Shown in pieces: positions 1-12,582 of a stretch of 64,000 nt of DNA. The stretch comes from Castanea sativa (lineage: Eukaryota > Streptophyta > Magnoliopsida > Fagales > Fagaceae): assembly GCF_040712315.1 (NCBI RefSeq), contig NC_134023.1:69910757-69974756 (forward strand). Reading direction: 5' to 3'. Numbering within the stretch: the stretch's first letter is position 1; each line of letters begins with the position of its first letter. Below the pieces are notes generated by a model. It made no database searches. It had not been told where the DNA came from and was given only the letters and a program-made list of their open reading frames with translations. The translations under genes were made by a program, and so were the position numbers.

Positions 1-2320
1 ATAACAGGCGGACAGATTTATATTTACTTTGATTTAGAATTTTTCTGAAGTTTCAAAATTTTAAATAACTCTAAAAAATTTCAAATTAAGATCTTTTTAA
101 CGAACATACCATAATAGAACAGATTAAGATCTTTTGAACGAACATACCAGAACAAGATTTTTTTTCAAGTATACAATTTTGTTTTCAACACCGTTTCAGT
201 GTATATTATTTTCTGTTATGCTCACCGTTTCATGGTGTCCAATGTGTTTTATTATAGGCATTTAAATTATCTTCTGAGTCTCGAATTTTTATGTAAAAGT
301 CTTCTTCTTTTTTTTTTGTTCTTGTATCATGTGTTCTTGTATTTATATGATAAATATAATCACACAAGTTATTCCTTTGAAGGGTAAAAATATTAGCAAT
401 TCAGCCCTTGGTCAACCATCATTCCTAGAAGTTGGCTTCCAATCAGATATTTAAATTTGTGTGCAATGATGCTTCTATTTATTGAGAAACCTTATGCACG
501 AATCGGTATTTTGCCAGTTGAACATGTTTTTAATACATTTCTGCTTAATTTGTTTGCCTTAAAACTCATGGCTACACCTGTTTTTTATTTATTTATTTAT
601 TTTTCCTTCAAATGTTGCAGTCTAAGAACTTACAATTTTTTTTAGCGTGCAAATTCTTCATTTTATAGGCATTTACATGATCTTTTCACTCTCTACCATC
701 AATGTAAAAGTCTTTATATGTCTTTGCAGGCTGAGGACTTGGTATAAGTTTTTTTAAGGTCTATTGGACAATTTAATTGACTTGACCCATTCAAAGACGA
801 TAACAAAAGAAAATAGAAAGAACATTTTTGCAGTTGGTGATTCTTCTTCTTCTTTCCATTCAATATTTATAATTTTACTTGTTGATTTGATTTTTGAGAA
901 ATTCAAAACTTTTCAATTTAGCACATGTATCCGGAATGTGAATTACATACCAGAAGATATTTATTGTTTATCTAAGTATTATATGTATGATTCTAAATCA
1001 TGATATTCATTTGAGGGGCATCAAATTATATTAGGTTCTCTATCCCATACACATCAGTTTATGTATCAACCATGAACCATCCTATTTTTTTACACTAAAA
1101 AAGACAGATTCTTGATGAGAAATAGTATATTTGTAAGCTCAATTATAACAAAGAACAAAGAAGCAAATGTACCCCAATTTTATTATATTTTTTTTAAAAT
1201 ATTATTAGTCATTCTTTCCAGCATAAAGAAAAGCAACATTTTTAAAAGATCAAGCAGGGAAGAAAAATATAAAATACAATGAAAGCTTGGAGTGCAATAT
1301 AAAAGTCTCGAAGTCATCCAAGAAAATGTGCTTCTCAACAAAGGATGACATTTAGTGATAGTATTGAACATATCTGAAAACAGGAAACATCAATCACATA
1401 ATCTTGCAAGATTTGGAATCCCATGACTTGAACTTGATTAAAAGTTCAATACTTTCCATGTGTCAGATCAAAAACAGGAAACATCAATCACATGGTAGCC
1501 AATAATATGTGGTTCTTGGGAAGAGTGATGCAGTGATGCTTGAGATACATGCATGTTGTTTTGGGTTTGGAGTCTGGATGTCCTAATTTGTTTTCGTTTT
1601 ATGCGTAGGGGCATGACATTTTGTAATTTTCTTTGTATTTGTTTCAGATTTGGCTGGTCAAAATGGACTTTAGCTTGTATCTCCACTATGACATTCTCAG
1701 ATCTGGTAAACATATTTTCAACTGGCCTTTTCGGCATTATAGATGGTTAAGTAAGGGGGATCCTATAGCCCTTCTCTTATGATTCTTTTTTGTTATGAAG
1801 ATGCTGAAAAGGATGATTGCAAGAGCAGCAAGAGGCATTCTTATTGTGTTTCAGGTGGGAAAGGAAATTGAGATATCAAACTTCATTATAGATGATCCCT
1901 GCATCATCTTCGACTGGAAATTTAACTGACCTTGGTTATCTTAGTTTTCTGCTTCTTTGCATTGAGACACTTCTGCATTAAAAAAGAATATGGGTTCAAG
2001 TGAATTGGTTTGAGCGGAAGATGAATTGGTGGCTTTGTAGGCTGTAAGGTAGGTTCTCTTCCCATGCGAAATTTACTTTATTCATAGCTGCAAGGATCTC
2101 TGTTTTAGGTTGCTTGGAATTTGATGATTGAACAAATATGGACATTAAATTCTATCAATATATATATGGACATTAAATTGAAGTGCATTTAACTACTTAT
2201 TTTCTTTCTTACTTTAGTATGCTGATATAGGTGGTTTATACGTATGATAAATTGAAGTGCAGTTTCCATTTATGTGTTTGATTTCGTTCAAAGTATCAGA
2301 TCAAATATTTGCAAAAATCA
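1..2320. repeat. Segmental duplication, copy A (left part cut by window edge)
   Basis: This block aligns base for base, with scattered substitutions and small indels, to 12583-14715 in the same orientation. Shared landmarks include the runs around 457-560, 1270-1400, 1500-1760 and 1800-1920. No open reading frame of convincing length or family is visible, and the short frames differ between the copies. Several stretches look intron-like, with T-rich tracts ending in CAG (for example before 729). It could be an untranslated or intronic part of a duplicated gene. Similarity stops near 2320, after which the two copies have unrelated sequence. Confidence 0.85.
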
Positions 2321-3849
2321 TTGTCCCCCACAGCTGACCCTTGTTTATGTGTTTGATTTATGTGTTTGATCAGAACTTATTTTTTAATTTTGTTTTTTTT
2401 GGGTATTTATGGAATGAGTCAATGGGGGAATAGGTGAGAGATCAAAATCAAAAAATAGAATGTGGGATTGGGAGTGGGATATTATAATTGTTTTTGGAAA
2501 AGAAAATGGGCGGCTATTTCATATTTGTAGTAGTAATGAGAAAACGGTTTCTGTTTTTTTATGTGTTTTTGTTTTTGTTGTATTTGTGCGCGCGTGTGTG
2601 TTTTGGGAGTGGAGGGAGGCCCAACCAACCCAACTGGGCCCTATAGATTAATGTCGTGTTGTGAAGGGCAAGACACAGAAGGGGGATCACGAGGGAAGTG
2701 CAGAGTGGTGCAGACAGATAGTGGGTGAGGATGACTGTGGTGTGGATTGACTGAAGAGGGAGGGTGTGCACCCATAAACTAGATAGAGATAGAGAGAGTT
2801 AGAGAGAGAGAGAGAGAGAGCGAGAGGGAGGCAGAGAGAGTTGACATTGACCCACAGGTTAGTTGAGGGGGTCTATGATTGATTTTTTTTTTTTTTTTTT
2901 TTCTTGTTTAAATACTGTCATTTTAGTTCATAAACTTTGAATAATTGCCATTTTAGTCCGTTGAATTTGAATATTTTCAGCTTTTGGGCTTAAATAAATT
3001 AATAAAATAATTATTTGTAATGATAATCTGGTGTGTGTGGGATGAGAAATGCATATGTGCAATATAATAGCTACTCAAAGAGGTTTAGATGCCAATTTTT
3101 TTTTTAATATGAAAAAAAAAATCATTTTCTTGAAATTGCATATTGATAATATGAATTACCTATGATTGTAGTGATCAAGAAGGAGAAGCAAAGTTATATG
3201 ATTTCTAGTTTGTCTATTCATCCCAGCCTAACCATATAATACTAAAGGAATTTTTTGTTTTTTTAATTACTTCTTATATGTGTGGATACAACTCTAAACT
3301 TTGAAGGTGTCTAAAATGCATTTTAGCCTAAAAATTATTAACAGAGTGGGTTTTGATTGAAATTCTATTTTTAAAGTTTCAGGACTACACTGATTAATTA
3401 TAATCCTATAACCAAAAGTTTGAAAACGCAGTTTGTCATCTGCTTCCGTAACTGCAAAAGTACACTCTTTGCTGCTGTTGAGTATTAGAAGTTAGATCTG
3501 TATGAATAACGCTACAAAACTACACTGAGGCTTTGACGCTTCGTTTTGTCTTTTCAAATAGCAGCGCCAGAAGCAAGCCACTTTCTTCTCTCGATTTTAG
3601 ACAGAAAAATCACATTAAAAAAAGACATTTATGGATACTTGGAGGTTGAAACTAAACATAATTAAGTCTGTGCATTACAACTTGGCTAACAGAGTTTTAA
3701 CTTATTCCAATTCTTTTCTGAAAGTTTCAAACCATGAATAAAGTCAATACAGTTACGACCACTATTTTATGAAATTATGGCTACAATGCATGACCTCTTT
3801 AAATTAGATTTTTTGATTACCAGAAAATATTTTAGACCTTTCAAATAGT
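2321..3849. other. Intergenic, no gene seen
   Basis: I see no supported coding region. The stretch holds a GA-rich microsatellite tract (about 2783-2842), a poly-T run (about 2882-2902), and a fragment near 2910-2985 of the kind of MITE that carries the phrase 'cattttagtcc'. The more GC-balanced part at 2580-2800 resembles an old promoter or leader, but no gene attaches to it. Confidence 0.5.
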
Positions 3850-4380
3850 GGAGAGGCTAACTAGAATTACATCATTTGGCCCCAACCTCCAGGAGGACCA
3901 GGACCTAAAGTGTTGGCATGCAGGTTCATGCTCTTGTTATCCAAACAAAAAGCTATAGTTTGTTAAAGTTATAGTAAACTTCACAGCATGCTCATATATG
4001 TCTCCCATGCAGTACTGGCATTTGGTTCCATTGCTAGCAGTGAAATGATTTGCAATTTAAACCGACAATAAAGGAAATTTAAATAAGATTTAATAATCCA
4101 ATAAGAAAAACAGCAAAACCCATACCAAATCAAGTGATTGACGGCCAAAAAAACCCAAACCCATTGATATTTCGAAATTAAAAATAGGAGAAAATCATCA
4201 AATCATGAGAAAATTAACCTTGAGATTGTAATATTAGACTAACAACTCCGGTGATGAATACGGCGGAATGAAGGTCCGGTGTGAGGATGAGGAGCAAAGT
4301 TTTCCTTTAGTTTGCCGTTTGGAGAAGAAGCTTTGAACGTGGTTGAGGAATATTTGAGGTTATAATTGCATGTAATAAGA
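3850..4380 (-). other. Possible small minus-strand transcription unit, unrecognised
   Basis: On the minus strand, 4380-4220 looks like an untranslated first exon ending in a good donor (CAAG|GTTAAT). Downstream, near 4040-3870, is a short segment ending in the peptide GPGPPGGWGQMM and a stop. A second frame there (from about 4045) reads NGTKCQYCMGDIYEHAV before a stop. I do not recognise a family. It may be a small gene, a gene remnant or chance; only the splice-like context and low repeat content set it apart. Confidence 0.2.
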
Positions 4381-7248
4381 TGTATTGAGTTTAAATTTGT
4401 TGGCTGATGTGTCGCTTCAGGATTAGTTGGTATAAACAGTGTCTTTTACACCAGCTCCGGATCTAACTTATTCTCTGGTATGCCACTTAATCCTGAAAAA
4501 TACTGCTTAATTACCCAACCTAACGTAATCAGTGGACCACTAAGGCAAGGTCATATGTGAACAAGAAGATGCTCTGTGAGTAAAAGACAACTCACCTAAC
4601 CATTTTGAAATTATATACTACCATGTAATTGGTCTTTACCAAGTAACATCACATCCATCAAATATATGTGGACCAGAATTTAACACCTAATTGACCTTGA
4701 GTCAGTCAATTGCAGTTTGTATCAACGGTGGTAGGGTAGCAGTATCTTTTGGTAGTGGATTTTGTTCCCCATCTTTTTCGTTTTTTTCGATGAGAAATCA
4801 ATTATTTACATATATAAAGCTACTTTTCGCACGTGATCGTGCTCTTTCAGTGAAGAAATTTGCATCAGGTGGTGGGATCGGGCCATGGGTACAGGCCACA
4901 CTACTTTATGTCAAGACTTGAAAAGTATCATCGGATGCTTTATTGTTCTCTCTGTAGACTTTAAATGAGTAAAATTTATAAGGACAATTTATTAGTTTAA
5001 TTTTCATCTGCTATTAATGTAAATTGTACACAATTGCACGCCAGTGTGTACAATATAATGTTGTAGTATAAATGTGTACAATATTGTATATATTTATATA
5101 GTCTATAATCATGCAAGTTTTACATGTGTAGTAGAAAGTAAACTAATAATTTTTTAATTTATAGTTAACATGTATATGGTTTTATAAACCTCATGTATAG
5201 CTTCTATCGTTTTCGTCAAACTCATACGATGATTAAATTGTAACAATTTGTAGTAGCAACTCTAGGAATTTTGTTTAGAGGGGTTATTAAAAAATTTTAA
5301 TAAAAAAAGAACTTGAATATATCGAGTTATCGACAAAAAAAAAAAATAATACATGAAGTTTTACAATTTTCTTCTACAAATTCTTAAATTTTTAATTGTT
5401 ATATGATAGTTCATTATGAGTATCTATTGCCAATGAGGGTAACTATGCGCCTATGACTATTTTATTTTGTTAAGTTTATCTAACATTTTTATTTTTATGC
5501 AATTGTTATTATCTATTTGTTATTTTTTTATAAAAATATTTTAAACTAAATGACTAAACTAAACTCATTAGCTTTGTATTAATTATTGACACACACAACC
5601 ACACTCATTCATATATAAAATTATTTCATACATAAAATTATACACTACGTGTCTACTTAACCAATCAAATGCTTGGACAAACACAAACGTCCACACACAT
5701 CATAATTTACACAAATAGCATTACAATAAAAAATAATGGACACAATCAATATTAGACACACTCACACACATAATTTAAATTTATAAAAAAGAGTGATACT
5801 TACAATTCACAAATACTTACTCTTTACTCTTAGAGTTTGAAATACTTGTAATAAAGATGTGCAAAATTTAATTTAGGGTGTGCAAAAATATTTTTAATAA
5901 TAAATTAAAGTATTAAACTAACAAAAAAAAATTATATATATATATATATATATTTTTTTTTTTTGAAGTCAAGGGGTTCATTTGAACCCCTGAATATAGA
6001 CTAGCGCCGCCCTTGACAATTTGAAGTCATATAGTTGTGCATATTAAACTTTAGACTTTTATTTTATAAAATATTGAATCATGATGTTTATTTTATAATT
6101 ATTTCCAAATGTGATTATTTATTCACTCATTTTTACGGAAAATATTAAATTATTATAAAAAGAGCTAACTATATGAATTTAAGTGTCCATTTGAAAACAA
6201 CTCATAGTCCTTACTCGCAACAAGAACAGCTCCACAACAGTATTTCGCACTTCGATTCGTCGTGGCCTCCACCGCCTTGCGATGATTCTGTCTCTGAAGA
6301 AGGCTTCGATCGCGAGCTCGATTCCTTTCCTCTACCCCTTAGATCTGAAAAAGGATGATTTGAGTTTTGTGGATTTGATGTTTGGGAAGAACATGATATA
6401 AATAATTTTTTTTAAATTTAATTAATTTAATTTCTTTTTTAAACCATCTGTTTTTAATTTTTTATTAATTAAAATTAATAAATATTTTTTTTAATTTATA
6501 AGTTGACGTGACATTTTTAATATTATTTTATTGGTCACATCAGCATTTAATGTGCCAACAGTAGACGCCGTTTGCCACATCAGCAATTTCTGTTAAGTGA
6601 GTAACGGTAAGGACCAAAATAAAACGCGTTAATTGATTTAGGGATTAAAAGTGGTGAAATAAAAATGTAGAAATCAAAATAAAAATGATCCTAAAATATA
6701 GAGACCAAAAATATATTTACGCCTATCATCTAAAGGCTCTAGTCTAATCCTCCAGGACCACCACTTATACATGAACAAAACTTTAAAATATTGTTTCATG
6801 TTCGGAAGACTATAAAAAATTCTTTAAGTTTTTAGTCTTCCACTAACTTTAACAAAGTCGGTGAAACTTTAACATGATTTAAAGTTAGTGGAATTCCCAT
6901 AAATAAAAAAAAAAGTTAGTGGAACAGCAATATAAGATTGCGTGGAAGAGGGACATCTACGTGTTTCACATAGTTTGATCGACGACAATGACCCGGCATG
7001 GTTCGTTGAAAGTTTAAAGAGTTAATTTGGGCTTTAATCAGAAACTTCCAGGATATTGCAATTCATGTAAAGTGCATGTCACTTTTTGAAAGCGAGACTT
7101 ACATGAAATTCTAGCCTCTTGCATCCATTCACTAACCCTCAATTCCTAATTCATCCTTCACTTTCCTCACTTTATTTTGACAGCGCTTTCACAGCTTTCT
7201 TTCTCCTCCTCCTTTCAACTCTTTTCATCCTTCTGCTCATAAATCCCA
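4381..7248. other. Intergenic, AT-rich with decayed repeats
   Basis: No supported gene. The stretch includes AT-rich sequence, a TA microsatellite (about 5934-5951), a degenerate inverted element (5245-6020, listed separately), and a MITE-like half around 6410-6725. A GC-richer island at 6195-6360 has a 60-codon frame that looks like a decayed exon (SSWPPPPCDDSVSEEG), but I cannot assign it. The last 150 bases before the receptor gene are a pyrimidine-rich leader (7140-7248). Confidence 0.5.
5245..6020. repeat. Degenerate inverted-terminal element
   Basis: The left end (around 5245-5290, GTAGCAACTCTAGGAATTTT then AGAGGGGTTA) and the reverse complement of the right end (around 5965-6016, GGCGGCGCTAGTC then TCAGGGGTTCA) share the layout of a common plant repeat terminus. 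The inside is AT-rich and without coding potential. The termini are divergent, so the call is tentative. Confidence 0.35.
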
Positions 7249-10200
7249 ATGGCCTCATCTCACCAACTCAAGAACTTTGATGTCTTCTTGAGTTTTCGAG
7301 GTGAAGATACTCGTCGTGGTTTCGTAAGCCATTTATTTGAGGCTCTGACTCGACAAGGTATTCAAACCTTCATTGATGATAATCTCACTAGGGGAGAAAA
7401 CATTTCTGAAGAGCTTCTCAAAGTCATTGAAAACTCAAGTGTATCAGTAATTGTATTTTCTAAAAACTATGCATCCTCTAGTTGGTGTTTGGATGAACTT
7501 GCTAAGATTATTGAGTGTACAAAAAAAGTTCTACCAATTTTCTATCAAGTGGATCCATCTGAAGTTCGTAAGCAAAAAGGGGATTTTGGAAGAGTGCTGA
7601 CTAAGCTTGAAAAAGAAATTGAAGATAAGACGAAGGTACAAAAGTGGAGGGATGCTCTAACTAAAGCAGCCAATATTTCTGGCTGGGACGACAAAAACAG
7701 GTATTTGTATTCTACTAAGTATTCCTGTTTGTTGATATTCAGGAGTTTTAATGGTTTTGTGATGTCCATTAAATTTTATTGTTAATTAAACAACAACTAG
7801 AATTAATTTTTAGCTTTTATTTTCTCTTTAAATTTTACTAAATTATGAATGTAAAATTTTCTTGTCATATCTTTTATACAATGCTTTTTTTTTTTTTTTT
7901 TTTTTTGGAGAAGAATCATTTATACTAAGCTAGTTAGCTATAGATTAAAGATGGAAATAAAAGAACTTAATATTAGGAATTTCATCCCTCATAATATTTG
8001 GAAAAATTTTAAAGAAAAAAAACTTACTTCATTTTTTCTAAGCATGTAGTGAGATCCAATAAGATTATGTTGTCATCTAAGTGGACTTTTAATGCCACTT
8101 CATCCCAAAAGCTAATTGCTACCCAAAAAAATGAATTAAATAAAAATTTTCAATATGAGTTACATGCGCTTACTTCATCTAAAAACGTTTCAACTGTGAT
8201 GTAAAAATTAAAGGTTTTGCATTCAGTTTATGTTATTTATTTTTCATAGTCCAACTTGTTACATGTGTTAATTAAATGCTTTGTGAATGACAGTTGCACT
8301 GATTCTGAACTTGTCGAAAAAATTGTTAAAGAGATCTCAAATTCTAAATTCATTAAGATGCCATCAAATGATGCTACAATGCAGCTGGTTGGAATAAATT
8401 CTCGCGTGGAGGCGGTAGCAAAACTTTTAGCTATTGAATCAAATGATGTTCGCATGGTAGGGATCACTGGCCTTGGTGGAATAGGCAAAACTACAATTGC
8501 AAAAGCTATTTATGATAGGTTTTCAAATCATTTCAAAGCAAAAAGTTTTGTAGAGAATGTTAGAGAGTGGTCAAAGACAGAACAAGGCAAAATCCATTTA
8601 CAAGAGACACTTCTTAAGGGTATCTCAGAGGATAAGAATTTGAGGGTGAGTACTCTATATGAAGGAACCACAAGGATAAATAGAATTCTTCGCCTAAAAA
8701 GGTTTCTTATCTTTCTTGATGATGTGGATAATGCCGACCAGATAGAAACATTGCTCGGACAATGTGAATGCTTTGCATCTGGAAGTAGGATCATTTTGAC
8801 AACAAGAAATAAAAGATTGCTAGCTAATCGAAATGGTCTTTCAACCTATGACTATGGGGTTAAGGGATTAGATGAACATGAAGCTATTGAACTCTTTCGT
8901 AAGCATGCCTTCCCAAGTAACGAAGTCCCTGAAGATTATTTGGAACTTGAGAAACAAGCTATAAGTTATGCCAAAGGCCTTCCTCTAGCTCTAAAAGTAA
9001 TGGGTGGGTATTTGTGTGGGCAACCTATAGATTATTGGGATGAAGCGTTAGACTGGTATGAAAAAAATCTTGATGAAGGTATTGGAAATATACTAAAAAG
9101 AAGTTATGAAGGATTAACCGAAGATGAAAAGACTATTTTCCTTGATATTGCATGTTTCTTCAAGGGATATAACATGCGTTATAATATGATTAAGGATGTA
9201 CTAAAAGCGTGTGGTTTATACCCAGTATTTGGTATTCAAAATCTTATAGGTAAGTGTCTCTTGACTACTAATCAAAATAATTATTATTTGTCGATGCATG
9301 ACTTATTACAACAAATGGGAATGGACATTGTTCGACAAGAAGCACTACAAAAGCCTGGAGAACGTAGCAGACTATGGTGTTATGATGAGGAAGCTCTTGA
9401 TGAATTAATTGAAGATATGGTATGTATGTTATTTTGATACACTTCCTCCCTTTACTTCACATGAGAGATGTATTACACTTCTTTCCCTTTATTTATTTAT
9501 TTATTCTGAATATTATTTTTGTTTAAAGTTTATTAACTATTATATGTTTTGGTGATTCACTTACCCTATTGTTCAACTAGGTTTCAAATAAAATTCGAAG
9601 CATAATATTGTGGCCGCGTAAATCAGAACCAGTAGAGGTGCAAATAAAGGCACAATTTTCTAAGATGAAAAATCTTAGATTGCTTTTGATTCGTAATGTA
9701 CGTTTTTGCAATGGACCATTTGAATGTCTTCCCAATGGATTAAGATTGCTTGATTGGCATGATTTTCCATTTTCTTTGTGGTCACCAAGTTTTTTTCCTA
9801 AAAAGCTGGTTGTGCTCAACTTGCCATTTATCCTATTCAAGGAACCAGTAGTCAAGCAGGTATGATCATTAGCATTTATAAATTATTATTTTATCAAAGT
9901 TTTTAATTTTAAATTTATTTATATATACTTCTTTAAAGATTAAACCATGTTCTAACTTTCAAATTTTTTTTCTACAGAATTTAGAATACGTGACACATGT
10001 GGACTTCAGTGATTGCAATCTGATTACGAAAATATCTGACTTATCAATGACCCCAAACGTAACGAACTTGATACTTAAGGGGTGTTCAAATTTAGTTGAG
10101 ATTGATGACTCCGTAGGGCGTCTTGATAAGCTTAAAGTGTGGGACCTTGTAGGTTGCTATAAACTTGAAACTCTTCCGAATTGTCTCACGATGAAATCTC

Positions 10201-11803
10201 TTACATCTTTTAATCTAGTGGGCTGCACGACGCTTAAGAAGTTCCCAAATATCTTGCACGAAATGAAAGGTGTTAAATATTTAGTTCTTGTGGGGAACTT
10301 TACTAAAGAATTACCTCCGTCATTTGGGAATTTGATTGGGCTTAAGCGCTTACATGTAGGCCTGATTTCAGGAGAGGCACATCTTCCGGGTAGCATCTAT
10401 AATTTACAACATATAGAGGCGCTTCAATTTATTGGCAATGTCATATTTCCAAAGAATGTGGAGATTGATAGACAGCCAGTGTGCAACTCTCTTCGTTGCT
10501 CTTCCAAAAATGTTTTTCCAATGTTGAAACAACTAGAACTTATTTACACTGAAATTCACGAAATAGAATTTATTTTGAATTATTGTTGCCCCTTCACACT
10601 GGAAGTGTTAAGCATCCACAGCAGCGAAGTTGTCACCCTCCCAGAAAGCATGAGCAGATATGAGAGATTACATACGCTTATTATTACACGTTGCAATGAG
10701 TTACGGGAAATTCCAAGGCTTCCGCATAGTATAAGACGTGTAGAAGTAAAAGAATGCGACTCGCTGGATTTACAATCATTCTTTCAGGTATATCTCTCTC
10801 TTAAAGATATTAAGAAAATATTTGTATTACCTTCACAAATACTACATGATTTGCTAAGATGTAACTTTTTGAATTTGCTAATTGCATGCAGCTGCTTCCA
10901 GAAATCATAGGGCTTCCGCTAAATCTACCACCATGTGTAATAAGCGACATGTTAATGTTTCCACACTCATCTACAATGCTTCCAATTGGTTCAACCATCA
11001 AACGGACGGAATACCGCCTTTGTGAATATAGTTTTGTGGTATCAGGAGATGAGAATGATATTCCAAATTGGTTCAACCATCAAAGGGATGGAAATTTAAT
11101 ATCATTCTGGATTGGTCCCGAATTTCCAATAATTGCTCTCTGCATTGCTTTTGGAACACAAGTTTATCAGCATCGTTTTGGTTATCACGTCTTCGTTTCC
11201 ATCAATAATAGTGAACAAACGCTTGAAAGAAAATGCATTTTAACATATGAATGCTCTAGGCATCTGGTTTTTTGCTATAGACCTCAGAGCTCATTGCAGG
11301 AACTATTTCGGGACTTGCAACTAACTGATCGGAATCATGTTCAGATCCTCTGTAAAATTTTCGATCATTCCGGAGGTCGTGCTCCGATCGTTGAAAAGAT
11401 AGGAGTCCATGTAGAATGCAATTGCCTTTCTTTGCAATCAGGTTTGGGACTTCCAATGTATACAGAAAATGGATCGGACTTAGGTTTGGCATTTGACTCA
11501 TCAAATGTTGATGGGTTTGATTTGGGCTCATCTTCAGTGGCCCAGCTTGTGACGCCCCAAGTAAAAAGAAAGAGTAAAAAAAGACAAAGAAAAGTGAGGC
11601 CACGTTTTGGAACGTTGTTTAAACAACAATTTCCTTTGTTTAAACAACTGAGCTCAACTCAACTTCAAACTCAGATCAGATCGAATCCAAATCCAATGGC
11701 TATCACTTTCTCAGATCTCCACACCGAATCAGGCCTCAAATCTCTCGACGAGTTTCTTTCCGGAAAATCCTATGTTTCCGGAGACAAATCTCACCAAGGA
11801 TGA
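7249..11803 (+). CDS. TIR-NBS-LRR (TNL) immune receptor with EF1-beta-derived C-terminal tail
   Basis: Intracellular NLR-type immune receptor. My splice model is 7249-7700, 8294-9419, 9581-9859, 9978-10787 and 10892-11803, all GT-AG with matching phases, giving 1192 residues. Exon 1 is the TIR domain (FLSFRGEDTR at 13-22, conserved LDEL with putative NADase Glu83, VDPSEV at 101-106). Exon 2 is the NB-ARC: P-loop GLGGIGKTT 210-218, kinase-2 FLDDVD 291-296, GSRIILTTR 314-322, GLPLAL 379-384, MHDL 485-488. Exons 3-4 are a short LRR region (about 527-889). Exon 5 holds the post-LRR (C-JID-like) domain around NWFNHQRDGNLISFW, then a basic patch (KRKSKKRQRK), then, from Met1158, 35 residues of EF1-beta. 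All key nucleotide-binding motifs are present, so the receptor core looks functional. The fused tail is the odd part: the usual receptor stop appears to be lost. Whether transcripts use this end is unknown. Confidence 0.88.
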
Positions 11804-11888
11804 CATCAAGGTATACGCTGCCGTTTTGGTGACTCTTTCCCCAATGTTTGCAAGTGGTATGACGCCGTTTCTTCCCAACTCGCTGCAA
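11696..11888 (+). pseudogene. Elongation factor 1-beta (eEF1B beta) exon-1 fragment
   Basis: From the ATG at 11696 the sequence encodes the conserved N-terminus of plant EF1-beta (MAITFSDLHTESGLKSLDE). One extra base near 11788 shifts the frame to a stop at 11801. The next frame continues with LTKDDIKVYAAVL, and a second lesion near 11826-11832, where about 10 bases appear missing between GGTGA repeats, shifts back to a frame encoding the FPNVCKWYDAVSSQLAA block. It ends at a donor-like CAAG|GTTTGC at 11888/11889. I see no later EF1-beta exons. The normal protein is the nucleotide exchange subunit for eEF1A; this piece covers only its N-terminal domain and is not functional as such. The leader before the ATG also looks EF1-beta-derived. 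Confidence 0.85.
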
Positions 11889-12582
11889 GGTTTGCTTTCA
11901 CTCTCTCGCTCTCTCTTTTATTTATTTATTTTTTGCAAATTAAAATGTGTTTTAATTAATTTTTGGTATTTGTTAATAGTCAATTGTTGTTGTTGTTTCT
12001 TGTCTTATATGTGTTGTTCCTTAACCTAATGCCAATGTTCTTGTCAAGCCTTGTGAGCGCAACACCAGGTTAAGGTTATTATCACTCTTAGTAAGGCTTG
12101 CTGTTGCTTCTTTTATTGGTTTGTCATTGCTGAACTATGATTTGTTTTTATTTTTATTCTTTTGGTTATCAGTATTATCTCACAAAATGTTCTGTTTTAA
12201 TACATTTGGTAATATGCTATTCTGTATTTTTCTCAATCAACTTTCAACTTGATGTTATTCTTTTCCTTGGCCGCCAAATAGAGGTGAAGATTATTATCTG
12301 ATTTTACAATTTTGTAGGGAATGATTCCTTAGTATTGTTGGAATAGACATTTTTTAAGTCTATGACTTCTTTTTTATTATGGTTTGGACTTTGGACTATT
12401 GCTGCATTTTTTTTTCCTAATGTTTTTAAATTCTCTAATAATTTCCTGGGCTCTCACTCATTGAATTTTGGTGTGTGTGTGTGTGTGTTTGTAAAAGCTG
12501 CTTATGAAAATCAAGGTATTAGCAAGTTGATCAAGATGTTGGTTTCATATAATGGTGTCTGTAAGATTTTCTTTTCACAAGC
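11889..12582. other. Intronic or spacer sequence after the EF1-beta fragment
   Basis: T-rich, intron-like sequence with no coding signal, including a GT microsatellite (about 12470-12490). If the EF1-beta fragment came with its first intron, this stretch is where that intron would lie. Its partner in copy A would be left of the window. Confidence 0.45.
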
